A DNA stretch of 64,000 nt from Polytrichum commune (lineage: Eukaryota; Streptophyta; Polytrichopsida; Polytrichales; Polytrichaceae). Each line of letters starts with the position of its first letter. Position 1 is the first letter of the stretch. The position numbers and the translations under genes are program-made. The notes beneath the pieces are model-generated. The model saw nothing but the letters and a program-made list of their open reading frames with translations, made no database searches and was not told where the DNA came from. The stretch is taken from NCBI GenBank assembly GCA_950295325.1, contig OX485805.1:30677501-30741500 (forward strand), in the 5' to 3' direction. Positions 12,338-22,974 of the stretch are shown here, in pieces.

Positions 12338-13978
12338 TGTGAGCCCGATATGGTGGCCACAAGTGTTTTTAGGCTTAGAATTCATTAAGTATCGACATTT
12401 GATTTTTCATTGCTTACTTTGAAAAACATAAACAGAGTGAAGTTGGATTGGATTGTAATTTAAGACTTAGGCTAGCATTTGGGAGTTTACTGGTTAAAAG
12501 GCCGGGTAAAGATTAGTAAAGGTTTTTTTAGCTGAGGGTCGAAGTCATGCGTGGGACATAAGAGCTGGGTTTAAATTGGCCGAATTAGGATCGCAGTTGT
12601 TTACATTAGGGGGGGGGGGCCTTGCCACCCCTAGTTTTTCCAGGAACAGTGTAACGGCAGGGGGAGTCGGCTCGGCTCTCTCTCTTACTCTTGCTCTCTT
12701 ACTGGAACTGGAGTCGTGTGGCGCTCTCGGGGGGAGAATGTTGGCGAATCTGGGCAGAGGAAGGAGGTTCGGATAGTGGGAACTAGGCCGCTGGTCGAGC
12801 GGCATCAAAGAGATGGGCCGATGGCTATTGCCGATCTCGGCAAGGATTCACACCGGTAAGCACAAGGGTACAATGACCAGCAACGAGGAAGATCAGGAAG
12901 TGAGCCGCCGAACCAAGGCAGCCACTGTTCACTGGGGCAGTTGTTGCCACAACCGTGGATTGGGGTGCACCGTAGGGAGGATGGTGAGGGACATCAGTGA
13001 GGAGAGGTCATGGGTTGCAGAATTGAGGAGTACCACGAAGAGGAAGTGCTGCGAGGGGGGAGAGACTCTGAAGATATAGTGGCATTGAGAAGGGGGAAAT
13101 TCCCAGCCACACAGTGGCTACCACTGCTCAATTTCTTGCATGCACAATTGGATGTCCTGGTTTGAGTTCCGAATTCATTTCGCCTAGGCTGAATCAAGTT
13201 GAACATGCTGAACTCCACTCTAAAATCCACTTCTTGCAATGTCATAGTGACTCGTAGGAAATCAGGGTCATTGCGGTCTTAAACACTGGTATTTCAACCA
13301 GGGGGTTGAGGAAATCGTGTTGGGGGACACCAGGGAGAATTCCAGCTAAGCAGCTGGACCTCGGAGGTCGAGGAGCGGTGAAGGCCTGGTCTTTCTGACC
13401 CTTCGAGTGCTGGTTAGTGAGGGTTGCTGGGTGTGGCCGGAACGCTGGTTGCATCTACAAGTGGGTGGGAAGGCGTTGGATGGATGAAGTAGAGACTGTT
13501 CATTTGTAGATGGGGGCAGCCAGCAGAGACCGAGACTGGTCTGCTAGGGGACTGGGAAGACAGGGGAGCCCCTTCGAGGGAGCCAACTGCACTGGCACCG
13601 AGCAATTGTTGAGATATAGGTAGGGGGTAGTAAGTAGGGGTTAGTGGCTAATAGGGGGGATTAGAAAGTGGAAGTTAGGAAATTAGGGATTAGGGAAATA
13701 GGAATTAAAGGCCAAAGATTCATTAGCAAGGATTCCCTACATGTGTGAAGGGATTGGATTAAGTAAATGAAGGTTGTGTTGGGTGTCCATGTGGCTCATG
13801 ATGTATTGTGGATGGTCAGGATGTGGTGAGTGTTTCTAAACACTCATCGTTTTTGTCCAAATGAATAAATGAATGCATTCAACACTTGATTATTGAGGTG
13901 AGGAGAAGAAGGCTCGTGTGTGAGCCATGGGCCTCCACCTGGACTACGACGCTTAAAGGTGGGGGTTTGTGGCTGACA
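12338..13978 (-). mobile_element. probable solo LTR 2, nested, reverse orientation
   Basis: It begins TGTGAGCCCGATATGGTGG and ends TGTGGCTGACA, flanked by direct AAAAC (12333-12337 and 13979-13983). Its first 130 bp align with the start of LTR 3, and its last 50 bp are the inverse of the start of LTR 1. It is a diverged member of the same family. Overlapping ORFs on both strands at 12545-13605 are unrecognised and probably chance. Confidence 0.75.
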
Positions 13979-14510
13979 AAAACCAACGGTTCAAAAAATC
14001 CAATGTTTTTTTTTTCCCCTGCTGAATTCCAGCTTGTCTTGCCCATCAAACGGCATTCGTCTCCTTTGGCGCTTCCCCCATTTTTCCAACCCTATCCCAC
14101 TTCCCCCACAGAGAGAGAGATTCCGCCGCACCGAGAGTTCCCCCTACGTGTGAGCCCAAAATGGTGCCCACATGTGGTGATTAACTCTTCGAAACCAATT
14201 TTAGTTTAACTTTGATGTGTTATGATTATTCACAAAACATAAAAAGAGTGAAGTGTGGTGTGGATTTAAGTTTAGGCATTAGAATGTGTGGTGTAGTTAT
14301 TTCAAGGTTTGATTTCAATAAGAGGATGCCTTGATTATGTGAGTAGTGGGTAAGGTGAAGCAAGGTGAGCTCCGCGGGTTAAATGCCCACTTTTGGATCC
14401 ACCTTGGTAGTTTAGGAAGAAGGAAGCTTGGTGGATGGGGATTAGTCCCTACTTTGGAGGAGAGGGTTAAAGGATTGTGATTGGAGGTGCTAATCCTCTC
14501 ACCCTATCCT

Positions 14511-14543
14511 CACCTCTCTCTCCCTCTCTCCCTCTCTCCCTCT
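14511..14543 (+). repeat. CTCTCTCC microsatellite in LTR 3
   Basis: This is a short CT-rich run with a CCCTCTCT period inside LTR 3. Its reverse complement stands at the equivalent place in LTR 4 (about 40695-40725). Confidence 0.75.
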
Positions 14544-14929
14544 TTGCTACTTAAGGTGTTTTTTCTCTCATTTGCCTCTCTCTCCATCAAGCGCTCTCAA
14601 GGGAGCAAGCTCTCAAGAGCTTGAGCCACGTGTGTGGGACATTAGTTTTTAGTGAATTTTAGTAGTTAAGCTCTTTCTCCCAATACCTCCCAAGTGAGTG
14701 AGCTCTTAGAGCTAAGATTGCACGTAGTGATTAGGTAGTAGTTAGTGGAAGTAGTGTGTTAGATTAGTTCATGACTTAGGAGCAAGGAAAGGAAAAGAAA
14801 AAAAGAAGGAAAGACAACAAAAAAGGATTTAAAACAAATCTTTGATTAGTGATTAGAGGGGTTGTATTAAGGGTAGCTAGTAGCTGGAGTTACTACATAA
14901 TTACTAGAACTGTGTGGGATTAGCTGCTG

Positions 14930-15600
14930 GAACCATTTACGACTGGAGGGATTAACTGCTGGACCCAGCTACACTTGTGAAGATTAGCTGCTGGGCAGCA
15001 GCTACGACTGAAGGGATTAACTGCTGGACCCAGCTGCACTTGTGAAGATTAGCTGCTGGGCAGTAGCTACGACTGAAGGGGTTAACTGCTGGAACCCAGC
15101 TGCACTTGTGTGATTAGCTGTTGGGCAGCAGCTACGACTGAAGGGGTTAACTGCTGGAACCCAGCTGCACTTGTGTGATTAGCTGTTGGGCAGCAGCTAC
15201 GACTGAAGGGGTTAACTGCTGGAACCCAGCTGCACTTGTGAGATTAGCTGTTGGAACCATTTACGACTGGAGGGATTAACTGTTGGACCTAGCTGCACTT
15301 GTGAGACTAGCTGCTGGGCAACAGCTACGACTGAAGGGGTTAACTGCTGGAACCCAGCTGCACTTGTGAGACTAGCTGCTGGGCAGCAGCTACGACTGAA
15401 GGGGTTAACTGCTGGAACCCAGCTGCACTTGTGAGACTAGCTGCTGGGCAGCAGCTACGACTGAAGGGGTTAACTGCTGGAACCCAGCTGCACTTGTGAG
15501 ATTAGCTGCTGGGCAGCAGCTACGACTGGAGGGATTAACGACTGGGACCAGTTGCGACTTATGAGATTAGCTGCTGGGCAGCAGCTGCGGTTGGTTGAGA
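14930..15600 (+). repeat. about 65-bp-period minisatellite inside LTR 3
   Basis: About ten units built on GATTAGCTGCTGGGCAGCAG, CTACGACTGAAGGGGTTAAC and TGGAACCCAGCTGCACTTG follow one another. Units contain self-complementary AGCTGCTG/CAGCAGCT segments able to form small hairpins. LTR 4 carries a related but shorter, differently spaced array at 40058-40380. Confidence 0.85.
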
Positions 15601-16173
15601 TTAGTTGTGGTTTAGCAAGTTAATATTAATGTTGTGTAGAGGGAACTACTAAACCACCCAATAGGGTGTTAGACAATTGTAGACTAAAATAGTTCTTAGA
15701 CAAGTGTTAAGCTTAATAGGATAGGCAAGGTGTGTGGAGCCTCATGTGATTGAATGTGACATTGACTATAGAGTAAAGTGTTTTTCAACACTTGCACCTA
15801 TCGTTCAAAATAACTTACTTGCATTATTAATGGAGAATGTGAAGGACTCTTGCAATGGCAAGAAAAATGGGGTGAAGATCAAAAGAGTGAGGGGAATGTC
15901 CGTAAGGGCATGTGCGGCTAAAGCCGCGGGTTGGACTCTTGAGAAAGCCAACTCTAGCACAAGCCAAGAGACCAACATTAATAAAGTAAAATGAGTGAAA
16001 CAATACATGTTCATTTGGACATGAAAATCACCTTGCACATGGTTCAATGTTGTAATAGATAAATGTGATTCTCAAAGTCATCACCCGGACTAGGACGCTT
16101 AAGGGTGGTGGATTTGGCCTCACACTACGCCTCTCTCCTTATCCTTTATTCCAGCAGCCTGATCCAAAAAAAC

Positions 16174-16519
16174 CTTGGGGGGGGGGTAGTCATTGGTTGG
16201 GGTAGCAATATACGTGCGAACAAATGATAGGGTATTTTAAAAACATGGGGGCAAAAAATTATAATTGGACTTAAGAGTAATATAGGGTATCAAAAATGGC
16301 ATTGGACATCTTTAAAGTACTATAGGGTATGGAATAATAGGTAATTTGGAATTATAAGTAATGCAAGCCATTTTTCTAGTAACCCAAAGTAGAAATTTGC
16401 ATAATGATAGCATGTGAAAAAAAATAAAAAATTGAAAGTAATACCCCCCTATAAAATAGTGGTTGTTCGCACCTATATCCTTAACTTTTTAACACACTGC
16501 CCCCCCCCCCCCCCCCGAG
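16174..16519 (+). mobile_element. poly-G/poly-C-capped MITE, copy 2 (nested in LTR 1)
   Basis: It starts CTTGGGGGGG (one change from CTCGGG) and ends CCCCCCGAG, flanked by AAAAAAAC at 16166-16173 and 16520-16527. The internal sequence is near-identical to copy 1. Confidence 0.88.
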
Positions 16520-16848
16520 AAAAAAACAACTCAAGAAGAAAGAAAAACCTCCCCCTTCTTCCAACGAACACAACCCTGGCCCAAAATTTGAACATTAATC
16601 CTAAGGCTAGCCACTTCAACTTAGTATTGCTCACTCACAAATTAAAACAACTTCACTATTTTTTTCTTTTTGGCTTTTCTCTTTAACAACAACGAGTTCA
16701 CATTAAAACTCGACAAAATCTAATTAACACCTAACACACTTAAACTAAATCTACAACTTGTCCATTTTAACTATTCTCGCGACCCAAACACTCAATTTTA
16801 ACGTTTTTATATGTCTAGAGGGCATGTGGGCACAAACTTGGGCTCACA

Positions 16849-17669
16849 ACAATCTTTTTTTTTCCCTCAAAACATGGATAGTGAAAGTAAAACTCAATCA
16901 AGTAAAGATGTTGGAAATGATGGATTTGAGAAAATTCTTGAGAGAATCTATAAGAAATCTTCAATAAAGTTCTGAAAACAATATGGGATATTGTATTATT
17001 CATGCATTGGCAACAAATGGCCCAATGAACTACAACAATGCATATTATTGGGTGCGTCTTATGTGCAAAGAGTTGTTCATACTTTGAATGATCGTTTCCA
17101 GACCTTCTAGTATACAATGCAACCAAATTTTTCAGCCCTTGTAATTATCCAAGTGATGATAGTGACCGAATCACAAATGCCAAATTTTGGCTCGAAAATA
17201 TATTGTTGAAGTTTTGATACAGTAAAGAAGAAAGTGACATATGTAAGGGAAAACTCTTGAAGTTTACGGAAACACTTTGATATGAGTGTGAGACCAAAAC
17301 GATATTTGAGGCTTGGCACGTATGTGGTAGCAATTTGGAATAACACACAAATTGGCCTAAACTTATGCAACTTTGGCAAAAAAAAAAATTTACTCATTCC
17401 ATCAAGTATAGCTATTTGTAAGTGAGGATTTTCCAAACAAAATGCAATCAAAAGCCAATTACGCAAGAGGTTGAACTTGAAGACCCTTGATGCTCTTATG
17501 CGGGTCTCTCTTTGTGGGTTTGAAATGGATGCAATGGATTGGGCTAGCATCTTCAACATTTGGAGAAACATGCGAGACTGAAGGATACTTACGTTCGATT
17601 GATAGTTTTTTTTTTTGGTTACAAAAAAGATTGTATTTTGATATTCCAAAATATTAGTTTTTCTAAACT
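16849..17669 (+). pseudogene. hAT (zinc finger 862-like) transposase remnant, copy A
   Basis: The plus strand encodes, in broken frames, MDSESKTQSSKDVGND, ILLGASYVQRVVHTLNDRF and, near 17500-17580, a segment like ALMRVSLCGFEMDAMDWAS. The last is the C-terminal dimerisation part of hAT transposases of the plant/animal ZNF862-like group. It matches 59920-60737 of copy B and 22128-22745 of the third copy. Several stops and frameshifts show that it is dead. The minus-strand 180-codon ORF here is its shadow. Confidence 0.75.
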
Positions 17670-18009
17670 CTCGGGGGGGGGGGGCATTGTGTTAAAAAGT
17701 TAAGGATATAGGTGCGAACAACCACTATTTTATAGGGGGGTATTACTTTCAATTCTCTTTTTTTTTTCACATGCTATCATTATGTAAATTTCTACTTTGG
17801 GTTAATAGAAAAATGGCTTGCATTACTTATAATTCCAAATTACCTATTATTCCATACCCTATAGTACTTTAAAGATGTCCAGTGCCATTTTTGATACCCT
17901 ATATTACTCTTAAGCCCAATTATAATTTTTTGCTCCCATGTTTTTAAAATACCCTATCATTTGTTCGCACGTATATTGCTACTCCAACCAATGACTACCC
18001 CCCCCCGAG
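17670..18009 (-). mobile_element. poly-G/poly-C-capped MITE, copy 3
   Basis: Reverse orientation; it starts CTCGGGGGGG and ends CCCCCCCGAG, flanked by direct TCTAAACT at 17662-17669 and 18010-18017. Copy B has the uninterrupted sequence at about 60733-60740. It sits just downstream of the hAT remnant. Confidence 0.9.
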
Positions 18010-18700
18010 TCTAAACTACTAGTATGCAACCCAAAATTGAGGTGACATTTAGAATAAAATGTATATGTCAATTGACATTCATTTTTGTTTTTGAAAGCGT
18101 CACGACTCACGTGACAAAAGGGATTTGAAGTTGAACGTCAAATGAAATTTGTCAAATATGCACACTGGTTGAAAATTCTCTGGGTTAGCTTTCCATCACT
18201 TGTCAGGCTTTTTTTGACATTGTAATGTCACAATGACACATACATGTAAGGGCCGCTTTACACTACAGTGGAGAAGTGCACCGGTGAGTCAAGAACTTTC
18301 ACTCAAGACATGGTTGTTTGAGGCGAGGGATGGTATGCCGGAGAAGATGAAAAGACAATAAAATAATGCCTTAAGAAGTCTTGACCGGCCATAGTGTAAC
18401 CATCTATAGGAGAAGTGTATTGGACAACTTCACCAAGAGGAGAAGTCCACCGGACTATTTCACAAAACGGTCAAAGCCGGCCATAGTAGAAACCTTACCC
18501 CCTAAATGACCATTGTATTGATATTTAAAAAAATTATATTGATAAAAAAAAATGTATATGGAAATTTTTTAGAACTTCTTTCATGACAATAATTTATTTG
18601 AAAATTTTCCACCTCTATAATACATCCAAATTAAGGTAATTAAGTAGGTAACATTATCTTCTTATTAATTTTTAAAGAAATAACATGTTGGTATAGTCCA

Positions 18701-19090
18701 CACTCGTTTATACGACATCCTCAATATTACGACACATTTTTAGAGAACTCTTTATATTTTGGTGTTAATGAAATTATTAGTTCCCAAAAGTTAGATGGGA
18801 ATTTAGATAAGATGACAGTTGCTAACTTGGGTAGGCAATACCAAAGATTTTTATTTATTTTAAGAGTTCATGATAATATTTGTAATTGTTTGGAGTTATA
18901 AGTTATTACATCATACCATCTATATTGCTTAAACTTGTTGTATATATTTTTAAGCTCATATTGCTTATGTTTTCGTATTCCCTCAATAGTATGACAACTT
19001 TTTGTCATTTGTCATAGTAATGAGAAGATGACACCTCGATAATACGACTTTTTGTATTTCCCAAAAATGTCATACCAAAGAGGGAGAACA
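18701..19090 (+). mobile_element. 390-bp repeat D, copy 1, 8-bp target duplication
   Basis: It is flanked by direct ATAGTCCA at 18693-18700 and 19091-19098. It starts CACTCGTTTATACGACA and ends TACCAAAGAGGGAGAACA, so the inverted termini are weak (CTCnTTTnnTAYGACA). A relative lies in CCD1 intron 1 (24944-25695, opposite strand). No ORF. Confidence 0.75.
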
Positions 19091-19107
19091 ATAGTCCAAA
19101 GATTTCT

Positions 19108-19523
19108 CTCGGGGCAATCACACCCCCGTACATTTCATAACCACGTGTGATAAAAGTTTGCTACCCTATACTATATGCCATATATAATTTTGAAGATTAT
19201 GATATTTTTTCTACATATGCATAACCATTGATAATATATATATTATATATATTTTGAAATTTGTGAGCATCTTAATTTTTGTAGTAATTGTTTTAGTTCA
19301 ATTTTGAGTCATTCTAGTTAGAAACAATATGTTTTATAAAATTTATCAAAAACAAATCATCAAATTTGGTTATTATTTTTTACTATGTAATAGATACCGT
19401 GTATATCTACTCATGAAAAACAATTGATAAAATTTTGACCCATGTTGGTGATGCTTTATGTAGAAAGTAGATTTTATTTATCGCATGTGGTGTTCAACTT
19501 GACAATGGAGTGCACCCCCCGAG
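19108..19523. mobile_element. 416-bp CTCGGGG-ended element, 8-bp target duplication
   Basis: It starts CTCGGGGCAATCACACC and ends GGAGTGCACCCCCCGAG, with direct AGATTTCT at 19100-19107 and 19524-19531. The CTCGGGG/CCCCGAG ends and an internal TACCCTATA motif relate it to the poly-G-capped MITEs, but its body differs. Its left target duplication begins one base after the right duplication of the 390-bp element. Confidence 0.8.
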
Positions 19524-19826
19524 AGATTTCTTTAAGGAAGAAATATTTTATTGAAGTTGGAGTTCTCCGGAGTCCAAGTTTGTTGTCCGAGGCTTTGAGG
19601 TTGCCCAAGAAAGTTGACCTCCGGAGAACTCCCCTTGGAAAAAGTGTCGCCACTTTGCCAACCATGTCATTATCTCATCCATGTACAAAGTTCTCCACCA
19701 AAGGACTCTTGGCCGTAGTGTAAACCACCACCGGACAAGAGTGTCACTATCGGCCAATCAAGTTTGAGAATTCTTCTAGAATTCTTGACCGGAGGACTTC
19801 TCCACCGTAGTGTAAAGCAGCCCTAA

Positions 19827-21385
19827 GTGTGAATTCCATCATTTGTCAGTTTTTTTTTTTGTTGCCATTGTGATGTCACAATGACACATACCTTTAAGTG
19901 CCAAGGTGACCCCCCGCACATGGCCTAACCACACATTACAATCATTCTGCACTAAAAAGGAGTGTGTGACACGTTTGGGTCTTCCTCCTCAAACTAACAC
20001 ATGTGTTCTTGGTCTGACGCATTGCAGGTTGCGTCCAACCCTAAACCTATGCGGTCCTGTGCATCCATCGAGTTGGAGCGTATGCACGCCATGCCCAGAA
20101 ATGCAAGATAGTCCACTTCATCGTATTTGAATTCTTCGTCATATAATTCGGGTGGCCGACGGAATCCAAAATGTGTTATGAAGGGCCCACGTCCCAACCT
20201 TGGCTATAGTCACGGGGCGGAGATTTTCAGGAATGTTGAAGCAATGCGAGCAAAAGAATCCGCTGCTATCTCCAAGGCTAGATAGGCCATAGCAGGCATA
20301 GGGTTTTGGGCCATAGGCAAGATGATTTTGGGTCGCACTATCCAATGGATGTGTGGTGTTAGCATGCTAGTATGCATTTTACATGCCATACGTTGTATAT
20401 TTTATTTGCAATAATATAAGTGTCATATAATTTCCCCTTCAATATGATCTAATGTTTGGATTGTCCTACCTAAACCATCTCGATATGAGATCTTTATTGG
20501 GTCCTTGATATGAACACCCGCTTCAAAGTATTTGCATCTTACAACAATCTCCAATATTTGTGTCATTTTATCCATGTTCTTCTATTTGTAAATGTCTCAA
20601 AATGCCCCAAAAGTCCCAAATTAACGAATATAATGTTACATGCTTTATTGATGGTTTGACTTCTGGAACAAAGTCCCAATCAATTGCATATTTACTAATT
20701 GGAAGTGCACAATATATATTGAATTTTTGACCTTGAAGGTAAAGTGTATTCAATATGGGATTTGTCGACAAGCGGCCTTCGAGAATGCAAGGGCAATGTT
20801 TTTTTCGAAGTTCGGCAGGGTGGACAACAATTTTTGGTTGGCTTCATAAAATCTCAAAAAAAACTTTGGGGGGTTGCTACTGTGTATGTTTGACAAAGCT
20901 TTTGTAAGTTTTTCACTTCTGACACGCAAAAACTCACACCAAAAAAAAAATTGCACGTCAGTTGACATGCACAATTTAGAAGTTGACACGTACTGTGACT
21001 TGTGAAGGAAAAAAAATACACGTCAATTGACACGCTAGAAATTGAAATGACACGTATTACTAGGCAACTTAAGTACTATAAACTGCAGCTCAAGTATCTA
21101 GAAAACATAACCCATAACAGTAGGAGAACTTCTTACACTCACTTACATACTTAAGTTTAGCCTTGTTCTTGTAATTTCCTTTGTAATCGGGAAGGTTCTA
21201 CAGTTGAGTTGGTCATTAGAGATGTGGTGCACGCTAAGTACAAGGTCAAAGAGACTATTGTTCCTGGTTTGTTGCAAAAGTATTTCCCCAATTGTTTTGT
21301 ACAAGTATGTGAATGAACAATTTGCCCCACCGGATCTCGAACAGTGATGCTTTGGCTCGTTAAAAATTGGGCTAATTCTAAGGCA
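19827..21385. other. unclassified noncoding stretch
   Basis: The first 65 bp repeat the hAT 3' flank seen at 18191-18249 (CCATCA(C/T)TTGTCAG, GATGTCACAATGACACATAC). After that I see only short, unrecognised ORFs, mostly on the minus strand, and CACGTCA(A/G)TTGACA(C/T)G motifs at 20950-21050. Confidence 0.45.
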
Positions 21386-22745
21386 TCCTGGCTTGACACT
21401 AGTATGATTTGAGGTAGACTTTGCATAGTGCAGATGGTATATCAAAATCTATGTATGAGGTTGTCATTGGACTATTGGAGAAAATACATTGGATGCCTCT
21501 CAACCAAGTAGCTTTAGCCACTGATGGGCCTTCTAGTACGATGGGACATTGTACGGGACTAGTAGCTAGAATGCGTGCAAAGGTTCCAACACTCATAAAT
21601 GTGCATTGTATTGCACATCGTGAAGCTTTAGCTGCAAAAAATGAAGCTAGAGTATTTCTAGAATTTCAAATGTTGGATTGTTTTGCCAACAAAGTTTATG
21701 AGTGGATGGGTTGTAGTACAAATTGACGCAACGAGCTAAAACCATTGTCGAAGGATGTATTTCAAGAAAATTATGTGGTGGTTTTACAAATTAATGCAAT
21801 AAAGTGGTTTTCTCAAGGTAATGTCATGACCCGCTTACTATAGTGCATGCCGGTGGCATTGGAATTATTCAGAGATGAATATCCGCATTGGTATGAGATC
21901 ATGTGCTTTTTTGAATTCCATTTCTATTTGAACCTCCTTGTAGATGTTTTACATGAGTTGAATAAATTGAATATCAAATTTCAATATGATATGATTGATG
22001 TCACAACCATTAGTGCAGCCATCAATATAACTATTTCAATTTTATCACATCATTTTTTAATCTAGGAATGGACCTATATTTGGTCGTACAAGCAAGAAGT
22101 TAGGAAAATTCTAGAGGGAATCTTCACTTGAGTTATGAAAACAATGGAGGAGATCATATTATTCATGCATTGGCAACCGATGGGCCCAATGAACTACAAC
22201 AATGCATATTATTGGGTGCATCTTATGTGCAAAGAGTTGTTCAGTCTTTAAATGATCATTTCCCAGACCTTCTAGTACTTAATGCAGCCAACCTTTTCAA
22301 CCCTCGTAATAATCCAAATGATGATAATGACCAAATCACAAATACCAAATTGTGGCTCAAAAGGATATTGATGAGGTTTCATTACACTAAAGAAGAAAGT
22401 GACATGTGTAAGCGAAAACTCTTGGAAACTATGGAAATACTTCAACATGAATGTGAGAACAAAACGAAATTTGAGGCTTGGCGCATATGTGTTAGCAATT
22501 TGGAATGACACACAAATTGGCCTAAACTTATGCAACCTTTGCAAAAAAAAAAATTCACTCATTTCATCAAGTATAGCTATTTGTGAGAGAGTTTTTTCCA
22601 AACAAAATGCAATCAAAAGCCACTTGCATAATAAGTTGAACTTGAAGATTCTTGATGCTCTTATGCGAGTCTCTCTTTGTGGACTTGAAGTGGATGCAAT
22701 GGGTTGCACTACCATCTTCAACATTTGGAGAAACATGCAAGACTG
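21386..22745 (+). pseudogene. hAT (zinc finger 862-like) transposase pseudogene, longest copy
   Basis: Broken plus-strand frames read in order like one hAT transposase. ALATDGPSSTMGHCTGLVAR and NVHCIAHREALAA come first, the latter being the conserved catalytic-region HREAL-type motif. Then come KDVFQENYVVVLQINAIKWF, DVLHELNKLNIKFQ, SYVQRVVQSLNDHFPDLLVL, NKTKFEAWRICVSNLE and finally SIAICERVFSKQNAIKSHL with ALMRVSLCGLEVDAM, the dimerisation domain. Stops at about 21724 and 21841 and later frameshifts inactivate it. It retains the central region that the copies at 16849 and 59818 have lost. I did not find confident hAT termini. Confidence 0.82.
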
Positions 22746-22974
22746 AAGGATACTTACGCTTGATTGATAGTTTTTTTGATACAAAAAAAAAGTTGTATTT
22801 TGATTTTTCAAAATATTAGTTTTTCTTAAATATTGTGTAACCCAAAATTGAGGTGAAAAATTATAATAAAATGTATGTGTCAATTGATATTCATTTTGGT
22901 TTTTTAAAATGTCACTTGACTCGTTGGATTTGAAGTTGAACATCAAATGAAATTTGTCAAACACACACGCCATG
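22746..22974 (+). repeat. hAT 3' flank, shared with 18010-18246 and 60738-60975
   Basis: AACCCAAAATTGAGGTGA, GTCAATTGA(C/T)ATTCATTTT and GGATTTGAAGTTGAA recur downstream of all three hAT remnants. They are probably the 3' noncoding end of the element. This copy stops at about 22970. Confidence 0.65.

Larger units (their letters stand above)
14149..16124 (-). mobile_element. probable solo LTR 3, nested, with internal minisatellite
   Basis: The ends are TGTGAGCCCAAAATGGTG and GATTTGGCCTCACA, with direct CTACG at 14144-14148 and 16125-16129. It is 1,976 bp long. It is the same family as the LTR at 39521-41090 in inverted orientation, with near-identical outer parts. The length difference lies mainly in the tandem repeats at 14930-15600. 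The ORF at 15734-15994 matches no known retroelement protein. Confidence 0.8.
11152..16848 (+). mobile_element. probable solo LTR 1 (outer), interrupted by three nested insertions
   Basis: It begins TGTCAGCCATAAACC and ends AACTTGGGCTCACA, the TG...CA ends of an LTR, flanked by direct ACAAT (11147-11151 and 16849-16853). Copy B shows the single uninterrupted ACAATC at about 59920. Without the nested units (12338-13978, 14149-16124, 16174-16519) the element is about 1.7 kb and holds no gag or pol, so a solo LTR left by recombination is the simplest reading. It interrupts the hAT remnant. Confidence 0.75.
18250..19823. mobile_element. PIF/Harbinger-type non-autonomous element with two nested insertions
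   Basis: The ends are GGGCCGCTTTACACTAC and GTAGTGTAAAGCAGCCC, an imperfect inverted repeat that continues into AGTGGAGAAGT / ACTTCTCCAC. It is flanked by TAA at 18247-18249 and 19824-19826. The 3-bp TAA duplication and GGGC start fit PIF/Harbinger (Tourist-like). Without the nested elements it is about 770 bp and carries several GGAGAAGT / ACTTCTCC repeats. It has no transposase frame. It lies at the end of segmental copy A. Confidence 0.78.

Noticed and set aside
12545-13605. Cluster of short ORFs as a host gene
   Set aside because: It lies inside solo LTR 2, with overlapping frames on both strands and no recognisable protein.
14930-15600. CRISPR-like array (regular repeats)
   Set aside because: The units are contiguous with no unique spacers, in a plant LTR; this is a minisatellite.
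22272-22973. 233-codon minus-strand ORF (and similar ones at 17107-17649 and 60283-60723)
   Set aside because: These are antisense shadows of the hAT transposase remnants; the plus strand carries the recognisable domains.
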